Of a stretch of 64,000 nt of DNA, positions 1-8,360 are shown one piece after another. Source of the DNA: NIOZ-UU13 sp964444135 (GTDB lineage: Bacteria > Planctomycetota > Phycisphaerae > Sedimentisphaerales > Anaerobacaceae); contig CAYUFX010000002.1 in assembly GCA_964444135.1 (NCBI GenBank), forward strand, positions 1 to 64,000, read 5' to 3'. The translations under genes and the position numbers were made by a program. The notes beneath the pieces were generated by a model. It was given only the letters and a program-made list of their open reading frames with translations. It made no database searches and was not told where the DNA came from. Position 1 is the stretch's first letter. Every line of letters starts with the position of its first letter.

Positions 1-400
1 TTTTGGACTTTCGGAAATTGGCCCATTCGACCCATTCGACTACGCTCAGGGCAGGCTGCGCTCAGGACAAGGTTTGAATTGGGTTTGTTTTCCGGGACTG
101 CGAAAATGTCATTTCTTTCATAATCCTTTGTTATAAGTGAGGTTATATTCATTTTGGACTTTCGGAAATTGGCCCATTCGACCCATTCGACTACGCTCAG
201 GGCAGGCTGCGCTCAGGACAAGGTTTGAATTGGGTTTGTTTTCCGGGACTGCGAAAATGTCATTTCTTTCATAATCCTTTGTTATAAGTGAGGTTATATT
301 CATTTTGGACTTTCGGAAATTGGATTTGATTGGGTTTGATTGGATTTGAATTGGGTTTGTTTTCACCAAGTGTCCAATTGCATTTATTTTCATAAGTCTT
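1..400. repeat. Tandem 151-bp repeat array (left)
   Basis: The block starting TTTTGGACTTTCGGAAATTG recurs with a 151-bp period (equivalent G at 5, 156 and 307). The first two units are near identical and the third diverges after about 25 bp. Units contain the sub-block CCCATTCGACTACGCTCAGG and a GGGTTTG motif. Short open frames run through it on the minus strand, but they follow the repeat and have no ribosome binding site, so I treat them as non-coding. Related sequence lies inverted at 42480-42770. Confidence 0.85.
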
Positions 401-439
401 TTGTAAATAAGTATCTATAGTCATTTGACTTTTTTGGAA

Positions 440-645
440 ATTGGGTTTGTTTTGCATAAAAAGGGTCGATTTGTAGAGGATTCTCTACAAATGTAGAGGG
501 CCTTATAGGCACGTAAATAACTGGATTCTCGATTCTCGATGCTCGATACTCGATACTTGATTCTCGATGGTTTTGATGGTTCATTCGTTAATTTGGTAAA
601 ATTGGATAATTTGGTTAAATGGTTAAGCTCTAATCTGGATCCCCG
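440..645 (+). repeat. Dispersed repeat, left arm of inverted pair
   Basis: About 206 bp that matches, as reverse complement and with few mismatches, the block at 42225-42433. It includes GATTTGTAGAGGATTCTCTA, a run of TCGATRCTCGAT-like units and a GGATCCCCG end. It belongs to an intergenic repeat family and no gene is evident. Confidence 0.85.
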
Positions 646-1101
646 ACTACGACATTCGGGGACAAGCTTGCCTGGGCCTTCTGGACCTGAAAACGTGCGG
701 TTCTCCGCTATATCTTCCGCTTACTGGCGGGTTGCGTTAGCCTGCTGGCCCCTAAGGGCCAAGCTAACAGGTAAATATTATAACATAAAACAGGTTAAAT
801 TTCAAGTGAAATCCTGAAAAATGTCCAATACTACTAACCCGTATTGCGTGAAGCGTGAAGCGTATCGCGTATTGCGTATTTTTGGGTATTTTGGGGGGGA
901 ATTTGGTTGATTTTCGTTGGCCGGGGTGGTAACACAGATTTACACAGATGTTAACCACGGATTTGCACGGATTAAAATGGGATAAATTATCTATAGTTTG
1001 TTTTTAGTAGATAAATTTTTGTTTGTTGAGTTGGTTGGATTTGGCCGGTAAAATGTTTTGAGAGGTTTGCAGCACGTGGGGTTATTTTGGGAAATGGCAT
1101 A
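646..1101. other. Intergenic region with degraded dispersed repeats
   Basis: No credible gene. At about 818-978 there are short iterated blocks (GCGTGAAGCG, CGTATTGCG) followed by GATTTTCGTTGGCCGGGG and a stretch resembling ACACAGATTTACACAGATG. Related pieces lie inverted near 41830-42000. The promoter of the next gene is not obvious. Confidence 0.6.
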
Positions 1102-4100
1102 ATGGTTAAAACCAAAGCAACAGAGTCAGAGTTTCAGGGGCAGGTAATTTCGTGGATAAAAGAACAAATATCACACGGGGGTTTACCATTTGAAAACGCT
1201 ACAAGTGATTCATCTCTTTATGGATTATCAACAGTTAGATTTCCAGATGTTTTAATTACATTAGATTTTGTGGGTCAGCGTCCGTTTTGCGGGTGGGAGT
1301 TGAAAACGCCTAAAACTGATGTGCGTGACAAGAGACTTTTGAAAGACGCTGTAGAGAAAGCACAAAACCCAAACGCGAAATATTTCGTTACGTGGAACAT
1401 GCAAACAGCGATTATTTGGCGCACGCCCGTGAAAACAAGAACAACAATCGAAGAAAAAGATAGAATTCGGGAATTTGGACCAGAACCGCGCATACAATGT
1501 GTGGACGATATAAGAGATGCCGAAAAATCTTTGATTATGGAGAGTGTGTGTGCTCAGTTATTACGCGACCTTGACAGACTATATAAGGACGAGAATGTAA
1601 ATCTGCCGATTGCGGATACTACGGTTTTCGTAGGGTTGATTAGTAATGCTTCGAATCAAATTGAGGGTGCGATTTTAAGTGATATAAATAAAGCAAGAGC
1701 AAACAAAAGTTTTGACAAGAGGTTGCGGGCATGGGCTGCAAAGCAGGGTGTAAGTAAATATGACCAGGAATACTACCAAACCTTAGCTCAGCAGGTTTCA
1801 TATAAAATAATCGGCAAAATAATGTTTTATATGACACTTTGCAGGTATAGATTAGAGCTACCAAGAATGGAACTTACGCCTAAAAGTTACAAGGCGGCAA
1901 TAAAGAAAATGCGGGCATTGTTCCAACAGGCGCTCGAAGTTGATTATCAAGCGATATTTGAACCGGACATTACCGATGAGATAGAATTTTCTGCTGATAC
2001 AGCAAAAATAATAATAAAGCTCACAGAAAACCTTGCCCATTGGAGTTTCGACTTAATGCCTCTTGATGTTGTAGGGGCAGTATTTGAGAAGCTGATTCCT
2101 GAAGATGCAAGACACAGTCTTGGACAATATTTTACACCTGATAACCTTGTAGATTTGATAGTCTCTTTTTGTGTACAGAGTGGCGATGATTTTGTAATGG
2201 ACCCAACCTGCGGGACAGGGACTTTTCTTATTCGTAGTTATCACAAAATGAGAAATCTAAAAAGCAGAAAACACCATAAATTATTGGAGCAAGTGTGGGG
2301 GATTGATATTGCAGGATTCCCCGCGGAGTTAGCAACAATAAATCTATACAGACAAGATTTGAGAGATTATCAGAATTTTCCAAGAGTTTTGTCCAAAGAC
2401 TTTTTTGAAGTAATGCCCGGACAAAAGTTTGAGTTTACACCGCCGAAAAAAACAGTAAAAACAGGCGAAAGAATACAGGTAAAGATTCCGAAGTTTGATG
2501 CATTAGTTGGTAATTTTCCATTCATAAGGCAAGAGTTGATTGAGAAAGCAGAGAAAGGATATAAGGGAAAATTAGAGGAAGTCTTGTTTGAGAGTTGGGG
2601 TAAAGAATACCCTGCGCTTTTTAACGGGCCAATTGCGGGACCTAATAACAGGACAAATCATCGTATTCAACTGTCCGGCCAGGCGGACATTTACGCTTAT
2701 ATGTTCTTTCACGCAGCGGCTCATTTGAAGGTTGGTGGGCGGATGGGTTTTGTTACAAGCAATTCGTGGCTCGATGTTGCATACGGATATGAATTACAGA
2801 AGTTCTTCCTGTCGAAGTTCAAGATTGTGGCGATTTGTGAAAGCAGATGTGAACCGTGGTTCGAGCAATCGGCGGTTAATACGGTATTTACGATTCTTGA
2901 GCGCTGCGATGACGAGAAAGGAAAGAAAAATAATCTTGTGCGCTTTGTGAAAGTGAAAAAGCCATTGTGTGAGCTGTTTCCTGAAGACTCGCTAACTAAC
3001 TCACAGGCTCGATGGCTTCGACTTGAGCGGTTCGTTGACAAGATAGAGGGTATTGCTGCATCAGGACAAATCTGGGATAGTTCAGGCTGTAAGAAAATGT
3101 CGCGTATTTGCACAGAACATATACGGCAACCGGAGATAATTTCATACGAGGAAGAAGAAATAAGGATGAGGATGATTTGCCAGGAGGATTTGAGGGATGA
3201 GGTAGAACATACTGGCCAGACTGTAAAGTGGGGGAAGTATTTGCGTGCACCGGATATTTATTTTGAGATGCTTAAAAAATGTGATGACAAATTTATACCG
3301 CTTGATGAAGTTGCAGATATACGCAGAGGTATCACAACCGGTATAAATGAGTTTTTCTATTTAACGGACGACAAGGTTAGGCATTGGGGTATTGAACGAG
3401 AATTTTTAAAGCCAGCTATTAAATCACCAAAAGAATGTGACAGGATAAAATTGAAAAGTAAATATCTGAAGCTCTCTGCGTTTCTATGCCACAAGGACAA
3501 ATCAAAATTAAAAGGGACAAAAGCGATCAAGTATATCAAGTGGGGAGAAATGCAGAAAACCGCGGGTGGAAGAGCATGGCCAAAAGTAGAGAGTGTAAGA
3601 GGGAGAAAAAACTGGTATGAGCTACCCAAAAGAACGCCAAGTAAGCTGCTTATGCCAATGATCACGGGTAATAGCTTGAGATGTATTCTAAATTCTTGCA
3701 AAGCACAAGTTGATCATAATTTGTTTGAGATTGTTTCCGATGATAATGCTATTGTGGAAGGACTGGGGATATATCTCAACAGTGCCTTTGCATTTCTTGA
3801 GAGAGAATTGATCGGACGAGCAAATCTTGGAGATGGTGCGCTCAAAGTCGAGGGCATCGATTGGAAAAGAATTCTTGTTCCGAATAAAGAAGCTTTGTTA
3901 AAGATAAAGAAAGATGCTGGAGAAACATTTGAGAAACTTTGCAGGCGAAATATAAAGGACATTAAGACAGAATCGAAAAGAAAAGACAGGATAGATTTTG
4001 AAAAGACAGTATTAAAATCATTAGGGTTGACGGAGGAATTAACAAGTCATATTTTAGCAGCAGTTGTTGGGCTTGTGGAGGAGCGGCATTTGCTGCCTAA

Positions 4101-4575
4101 ATTAAGGAGTTCGAAGAAAAAGAAGCGAGTAGAGCATGACCTTGAAAAGTTACGTGATGAAGTCAGCGATGAAATCCTTCCAGATGGTACTATTAAATTT
4201 CCTGAAGGTTTTGTTAAAGATTGGTCGAGATTGGAATATAAGGAAATTGGCGTCCCGGCAGGTGTGTTAAAATTTGGAGAGGCCTTTTTTGATAATCACG
4301 ATATTTGTAACGAAGAAGGTCAGCATTTCATAGAAGTGCGTAGCGAAGAAAAAGCGAAATTTATTGTTTATGCAAAAAAGAAAGATGAGCTTGTAATAAA
4401 AATACCTGAAAGTTTTTTGGTTATTAAAAAAGCAGTACAAGAATACGAAATATACTTAAGAGAGTTAAAGGAAAAAGTATACACAGCTTTTATGGAGAAG
4501 TGTGGAGACCATTCAATATCGGAGAACTTAACAAAACAGGTTTTTGAAGATTTCGACTTGCCAGATATTAAGTAA
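1102..4575 (+). CDS. Type IIG-like restriction-modification enzyme (N6-adenine methylase with nuclease domain)
   Basis: A single chain of about 1157 residues that should both cut and methylate DNA. The N-terminus carries a PD-(D/E)xK-like nuclease signature (P48-D49, then E66-x-K68). A methylase core follows: GQYFTP, SAM motif I DPTCGTGTF near residue 367, and catalytic motif IV NFPF near 471, where NPPY/NPPF is usual. The rest is probably the target-recognition region and a charged C-terminus. No helicase motifs are seen, which argues against a type I or ISP enzyme. I chose the ATG at 1102 over an upstream TTG because a GGGAA lies just before it. It stands alone beside repeat arrays, with a methylase relic just downstream. 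Recognition site unknown. Confidence 0.8.
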   Translation: MVKTKATESEFQGQVISWIKEQISHGGLPFENATSDSSLYGLSTVRFPDVLITLDFVGQRPFCGWELKTPKTDVRDKRLLKDAVEKAQNPNAKYFVTWNMQTAIIWRTPVKTRTTIEEKDRIREFGPEPRIQCVDDIRDAEKSLIMESVCAQLLRDLDRLYKDENVNLPIADTTVFVGLISNASNQIEGAILSDINKARANKSFDKRLRAWAAKQGVSKYDQEYYQTLAQQVSYKIIGKIMFYMTLCRYRLELPRMELTPKSYKAAIKKMRALFQQALEVDYQAIFEPDITDEIEFSADTAKIIIKLTENLAHWSFDLMPLDVVGAVFEKLIPEDARHSLGQYFTPDNLVDLIVSFCVQSGDDFVMDPTCGTGTFLIRSYHKMRNLKSRKHHKLLEQVWGIDIAGFPAELATINLYRQDLRDYQNFPRVLSKDFFEVMPGQKFEFTPPKKTVKTGERIQVKIPKFDALVGNFPFIRQELIEKAEKGYKGKLEEVLFESWGKEYPALFNGPIAGPNNRTNHRIQLSGQADIYAYMFFHAAAHLKVGGRMGFVTSNSWLDVAYGYELQKFFLSKFKIVAICESRCEPWFEQSAVNTVFTILERCDDEKGKKNNLVRFVKVKKPLCELFPEDSLTNSQARWLRLERFVDKIEGIAASGQIWDSSGCKKMSRICTEHIRQPEIISYEEEEIRMRMICQEDLRDEVEHTGQTVKWGKYLRAPDIYFEMLKKCDDKFIPLDEVADIRRGITTGINEFFYLTDDKVRHWGIEREFLKPAIKSPKECDRIKLKSKYLKLSAFLCHKDKSKLKGTKAIKYIKWGEMQKTAGGRAWPKVESVRGRKNWYELPKRTPSKLLMPMITGNSLRCILNSCKAQVDHNLFEIVSDDNAIVEGLGIYLNSAFAFLERELIGRANLGDGALKVEGIDWKRILVPNKEALLKIKKDAGETFEKLCRRNIKDIKTESKRKDRIDFEKTVLKSLGLTEELTSHILAAVVGLVEERHLLPKLRSSKKKKRVEHDLEKLRDEVSDEILPDGTIKFPEGFVKDWSRLEYKEIGVPAGVLKFGEAFFDNHDICNEEGQHFIEVRSEEKAKFIVYAKKKDELVIKIPESFLVIKKAVQEYEIYLRELKEKVYTAFMEKCGDHSISENLTKQVFEDFDLPDIK

Positions 4576-4612
4576 ATTCAGGAGAATAAAACTAGGAAAA
4601 GCTTACTATTGA

Positions 4613-4720
4613 AATATAAGCCATTATGAGAAGATAGTGGTAGAACTGGGTGAAACAATTCGGTTAATGAAACAAATTGACGAAGTAATCGATTCCCACG
4701 GCGGCTGGCCAATAAATTAA
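4613..4720 (+). pseudogene. Relic of a DNA methylase C-terminus
   Basis: An open stretch of 35 codons ending in TAA at 4718-4720, with no start at its 5' end. It encodes ...YEKIVVELGETIRLM...IDSHGGWPIN. From memory this resembles the extreme C-terminus of Eco57I/TaqI-class adenine methylases (ETIRLM-x-EID...GGWP). It begins only 38 bp after the intact enzyme but in a different frame, so it is probably debris of another restriction-modification gene. A frameshifted tail of the upstream gene is possible. Confidence 0.4.
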
Positions 4721-4820
4721 AATTCTCTTAGCTCGACAATACCGGCCTTCGGCCGCGTATCTCGTATCTTCCCTCGACCTTGCTCGGGACAAGCTTAGTT
4801 CGTATCTCGCTTGAAAGACT

Positions 4821-4848
4821 CTGGATTCCTGCTTTCGCAGGAATGACA
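4821..4848. repeat. Palindromic intergenic repeat (TGGATTCC...GGAATGACA family)
   Basis: CTGGATTCCTGCTTTCGCAG followed by GAATGACA forms a hairpin. The same module occurs at 9848-9951, 19792-19857, 38361-38387 and 38451-38475. It is a REP-like family seen in many bacterial genomes. Confidence 0.8.
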
Positions 4849-4872
4849 AAATAAAAAAGCCACGTCCGAAAT

Positions 4873-4898
4873 AAAAACCCCCGGCACAGGTCCGGGGG
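4873..4898 (-). terminator. Rho-independent terminator of the secreted-protein gene
   Basis: Read on the minus strand, CCCCCGG, an 7-nt loop and CCGGGGG are followed by TTTTTAT. It starts directly after the stop codon of the gene at 4899-6428. Confidence 0.85.
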
Positions 4899-6428
4899 CT
4901 AATTATACATAAAGTACACCGTTGCCTTGCAATCGTCGCTCACTCTGACCCTCACCCAGTGGGCCGAAAAACCATCCGGAAACACATGGTAGTTGTATCC
5001 CCTCTTGGCAGGAACCGTAACCGGTGAGTATGGCTTCCAGGTCCCGTCGCCGAGAAAGTCAACCTCTATCCAGAACCATACATCCTGCTTCGCGTCATGA
5101 GTAAAATGCACGACCTTCTTATCAAAGCCGGTCATCAGAAATGGGTCGGATGTTTGCCCCGCTTTCACCGGGGTTTCCCACCAGGGCCCGCCCCAGCCGC
5201 TGGGCTTACCCATCGCCCAGAGGTCATCTATATTTCCAAACCACAAACCCGATTGCGGCTGTCCCTGGTCGTGGTCTATCTGGTCAGAAGCCATCACAAA
5301 AAACCCGCGCCAGTAACAAAAATCGGGAACCACGCGCAAATGACTGCAAATCGGACGAATCCCCCATATCTTACCGCCATAAGCGAAAGGCGGAAGGTCG
5401 TAAAACATCCCGTGAACATCCATCAGCAATCGTTCGGTCTGCGCATGACGAATTCGCATCCATTCGGTGTTCCAGGCGTGGTCCCAGGAATGGCTGGCCT
5501 TGGGAAGCAGATAGCGCAGCCATTTACCCTGGGCGAGCACGCGAAGCACAACAGACGATTTTGTCCAGCCGGTGGCGTAAATCGTATGACCGCCGTAGGA
5601 GCTGCCGGAGGCGCTTCCGTGGACCTCCACGAAGGGATTGCGCTCGATAATTGTCCATTTCTTACCGTCCCATTCGGCCAACCGCCCGGCATCTCTCTGG
5701 CCAAGAAACTCCTTCTGGTCATAAGTATTGTTGGCTACAACAACCCGACCCTGTGCGGTGTATGCGCTTTTGAAATGCTCTTTGGCATCTTTAATTTTCA
5801 GCTCCTTAACCAGATTGAACAGGAGCTTTGCTTCAAGGCTAAGCACATCCACCTCCCAGAAACGGCCTTCCATACCAAGGAAATAGACCTTATTATTCGG
5901 GTCGGTCAGGTGATTAACAGTGGCGGTCAGCCGATAGCTCTTGAGTGCTTCAATTGTTCGGACGTTTCCGTTAGCATCAATGGCATGCGGTCCGATGAAT
6001 GCCTGTCCGGACGGCCAATGTACCATCCGATTTGCAAACGTGCCGGTAACCGAGGCCGGATGCCGCCGCATTGTCATATCATCACTGATTTCATAAAGCC
6101 CGATACCCTCGCCCTTAATGTGCGAGACATACCCAATCGCCCAGAGCTTTTCAGCCCAGGGAATCAGCGCCCCGATACCGGCCTCCGAATCACTACCCAG
6201 CCCTTCGGCCATAACCGTCAGCTTCGGGAACACCCCATTGACATGAATCTGAAGTTCTCTGGTATCAGCATTCTCCTGTGAGGGTGTATTTGCATCGACC
6301 TCTTGAGCTTGTACATATCCGTTACTGAGAACTAATACAGACAGTATAAATAATACCAACCAGCTACGATATCGTAAAACTATCAACCTATGCCTTTCTG
6401 AAAATTGCAATCTGCTGCATTGTTTCAT
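4899..6428 (-). CDS. Secreted protein of unknown function
   Basis: About 509 residues. The start at 6428 (MKQC...) has AAGGAAA upstream. The N-terminus has arginines, then a hydrophobic stretch (LVLFILSVLVLSNGYVQA) typical of a cleaved signal peptide, so the protein should be exported. The body is rich in W, G and Y with repeated short hydrophobic strands (for example LWAIGYVSH, KVYFLGMEGRFWEVD, GLWFGNIDDLWAMGKPSGWG), which suggests a beta-propeller or other beta-rich fold. I recognise no catalytic motif. It is monocistronic and ends at a strong terminator. Confidence 0.75.
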   Translation of the reverse strand: MKQCSRLQFSERHRLIVLRYRSWLVLFILSVLVLSNGYVQAQEVDANTPSQENADTRELQIHVNGVFPKLTVMAEGLGSDSEAGIGALIPWAEKLWAIGYVSHIKGEGIGLYEISDDMTMRRHPASVTGTFANRMVHWPSGQAFIGPHAIDANGNVRTIEALKSYRLTATVNHLTDPNNKVYFLGMEGRFWEVDVLSLEAKLLFNLVKELKIKDAKEHFKSAYTAQGRVVVANNTYDQKEFLGQRDAGRLAEWDGKKWTIIERNPFVEVHGSASGSSYGGHTIYATGWTKSSVVLRVLAQGKWLRYLLPKASHSWDHAWNTEWMRIRHAQTERLLMDVHGMFYDLPPFAYGGKIWGIRPICSHLRVVPDFCYWRGFFVMASDQIDHDQGQPQSGLWFGNIDDLWAMGKPSGWGGPWWETPVKAGQTSDPFLMTGFDKKVVHFTHDAKQDVWFWIEVDFLGDGTWKPYSPVTVPAKRGYNYHVFPDGFSAHWVRVRVSDDCKATVYFMYN

Positions 6429-6675
6429 AATGATTTCCTTGGCCAAAAATCTTAATTTATATTCTTAACAATTATTAGCTCTGAGCCGGCTAACAATTCA
6501 AAAACAAAAATATTACGGCTAACCAGCTATGTCAATGATTAAAAACTTCCGGTAAGATAATAGCGTGCTCGTTGGGAATGACGTGTACTCAGGACAACGG
6601 AAGTATATAGTCAAATGGATGATGAGGCGGTCTTAAAACCTGTAATTGAATCAGCCGAGGGCTTAATATAAAAGG
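6429..6675. other. Intergenic region between two minus-strand genes
   Basis: No open frame of note and no strong hairpin. It should hold the promoter of the gene at 4899-6428, but I see no convincing boxes. Confidence 0.4.
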
Positions 6676-7386
6676 TCAGATGCTCTTTTTTTCTATGGTC
6701 TCAATAGGCGCTTTTCGTCTCTGGCCCCGGCAGCTCTCACAATCACATACGCCGACATGCTTTAAATGTGATATTCCGGCGAGTTTCTTGGTCTCGATCA
6801 ACTTCGCTCCTTTAGTCTCCATCTTTCGAAGTGCCAGCTTGGCCTCTCTTTTATTATGTGAACCCACCGCATCAACTACAACGGTAACTTTTTTGCCTCT
6901 CTGCAGTAGTCCCAATGCCGTTGCCTCAACGGCACCTTCGAGACTGATACCAATAAGAATAAATTCGTTGGCTTTCACTTCGCTCAGCAGCCTGTCAATC
7001 CGGGGTTCATCAAAGGGGTCAACGCATCGCTTGTGAAGGATGACCTGCTTGTACCGCCGCAACATATCTCTCGGCAAATCAGTACAGCCGTCCGCCGGGA
7101 AACTCACCCTGTTATTAAACAGTGAGTAACGTATCTTTTTTTGCCCATCAGTACCGTCAAGGCAATAACGACCTTGGCCTTCACCAGTATGATTGGAGTG
7201 AACCTCGGCGGTCGAAATTACCGGGATATTTCTATATCTCGCCCAGGCCATCACCCTGCGGATATGCGCTAATACCCTCCTGTGGTTCCCTATGCACGCC
7301 TTTCCCTCCGCCAAAAGAAAATCCTTTTGGGTATCTATATCTACTAAAATCTGCTTACGCCGTGCTCTGACCAATTGTAGAATCAT
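6676..7386 (-). CDS. Isochorismatase-fold (cysteine hydrolase-like) protein lacking the catalytic cysteine
   Basis: About 236 residues. It has the family's layout: ILVDIDTQKDF with D18 as the usual first acid, a lysine at K119 (VILHKRCVDPF), and the helix motif GISLEGAVEATAL at 146-158. In active members that helix reads (D/T)-x-C-V-x-x-T-A. Here the cysteine position is A152, so hydrolase chemistry by the standard mechanism is unlikely. A CxCxxC cluster near the C-terminus (C214, C216, C219) could bind a metal. It may be a binding or regulatory protein, or use another mechanism. Confidence 0.75.
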   Translation of the reverse strand: MILQLVRARRKQILVDIDTQKDFLLAEGKACIGNHRRVLAHIRRVMAWARYRNIPVISTAEVHSNHTGEGQGRYCLDGTDGQKKIRYSLFNNRVSFPADGCTDLPRDMLRRYKQVILHKRCVDPFDEPRIDRLLSEVKANEFILIGISLEGAVEATALGLLQRGKKVTVVVDAVGSHNKREAKLALRKMETKGAKLIETKKLAGISHLKHVGVCDCESCRGQRRKAPIETIEKKSI

Positions 7387-7650
7387 TTTCAGACTTCCTT
7401 ATCTTGGCCTCTGCAATTACGTCCTATAATTAGTACGTATCAGCCAACAATCAGGTTCACAGATTCTTATCGAACACTCCGTGCATCTACTTTAATCACA
7501 GTAAAGCCGGATAAGCAATTTCGATATTAGCCCAAACGGCTGTTATTCTGTATAATACAGACACCAGGAAATCAGAGAATCAGTCCTGATAACCTGATGT
7601 CCTGTTGCCCTAATAACCTGAATGTGTGTTTTTTGGACTTGATTTAACGA

Positions 7651-8313
7651 ATGGCGCGAATCTTAAAGGAATATCCTTCGGTCTCACTTAATCCCGAAGA
7701 TTTGGACGGCAAAATCGATTTTGTCCGGATTTTCGGACGTGCCGGTCCGGCCCACATCGAAATCGGCACCGGTAAAGGGACCTTCCTGCTCAACCAGGCC
7801 GGGGCCCAGCCTCGTGACAATTTCCTCGGCATTGAATGGACCGGCAAATACTACCGCTACGCAGTTGACCGCATTGGGCGATGGGGCCTGACAAACGTGC
7901 GGATAATCCGCACCGATGCCGCAACCTTTTTAGCCGATTTTATTCCCGATGACTCTGTTGAGTGTTTCCACATTTATTTTCCCGACCCCTGGCCGAAAAA
8001 ACGACATCACAAAAGACGCTTCATCTGCCCTGCTAATTTGGAGCATCTGATTCGCTGTTTAAGAACGGGCGGACAGTTAAAAATCGCCACCGACCACGCG
8101 GACTATTTTGAACAGATAAGGAAGGTTTTGAGGGACCCCGCAAGGCCCGAACCCACTGTCGGGGCAGGCCAACATGCCTGCCCTCGGCTTGAACAAATTG
8201 ATTTTCTCCCTACGGCCGGCGCAGAAGCCAGCGAATGGGTCGGCACAAACTTTGAACGCAAATACCTCAAGGACCAAAGACCGATTTACACCCTCGCCGT
8301 TAAAAAAACATAA
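7651..8313 (+). CDS. trmB: tRNA (guanine-N7)-methyltransferase TrmB
   Basis: Methylates G46 in the variable loop of tRNAs using SAM. The 220-residue length is normal. Visible marks are the SAM motif EIGTGKGTFL (37-46), the family signature PDPWPKKRHHKRR (111-123) and the C-terminal TNFERKYLKDQRPIY (199-213). Residues about 161-180 (RDPARPEPTVGAGQHACPRL) look like an insertion. Their DNA matches a repeat also found in an unrelated gene at 12825-12850. The reading frame is intact and the core motifs are present. It is convergent with the nitrilase-family gene, 47 bp away. Confidence 0.93.
   Translation: MARILKEYPSVSLNPEDLDGKIDFVRIFGRAGPAHIEIGTGKGTFLLNQAGAQPRDNFLGIEWTGKYYRYAVDRIGRWGLTNVRIIRTDAATFLADFIPDDSVECFHIYFPDPWPKKRHHKRRFICPANLEHLIRCLRTGGQLKIATDHADYFEQIRKVLRDPARPEPTVGAGQHACPRLEQIDFLPTAGAEASEWVGTNFERKYLKDQRPIYTLAVKKT
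8131..8156. repeat. Intragenic repeat inside trmB
   Basis: AGGGACCCCGCAAGGC and the following GAACCCAC form a 26-bp stretch that matches 12825-12850 as reverse complement with one mismatch. The 15-bp core also occurs at 52667-52681 with one mismatch. It is followed by a hairpin, GGGGCAGGC/GCCTGCCC (about 8160-8183). Confidence 0.7.
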
Positions 8314-8360
8314 TGCCCATTCACGAGCGTTTCTGCTCTTCGCGAGTGACGAGCCACGAG

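Noticed and set aside
1..310. CRISPR array
   Set aside because: The period is 151 bp with near-identical units and no short repeats separated by unique spacers; no cas genes are near.
118..584. Small proteins encoded in the left repeat array (minus strand)
   Set aside because: The frames simply follow the repeats, have no ribosome binding sites and recur in the mirrored array.
5097..6281. 394-codon plus-strand frame
   Set aside because: It is antisense to a secreted protein gene with signal peptide and terminator, and has no recognisable domain.
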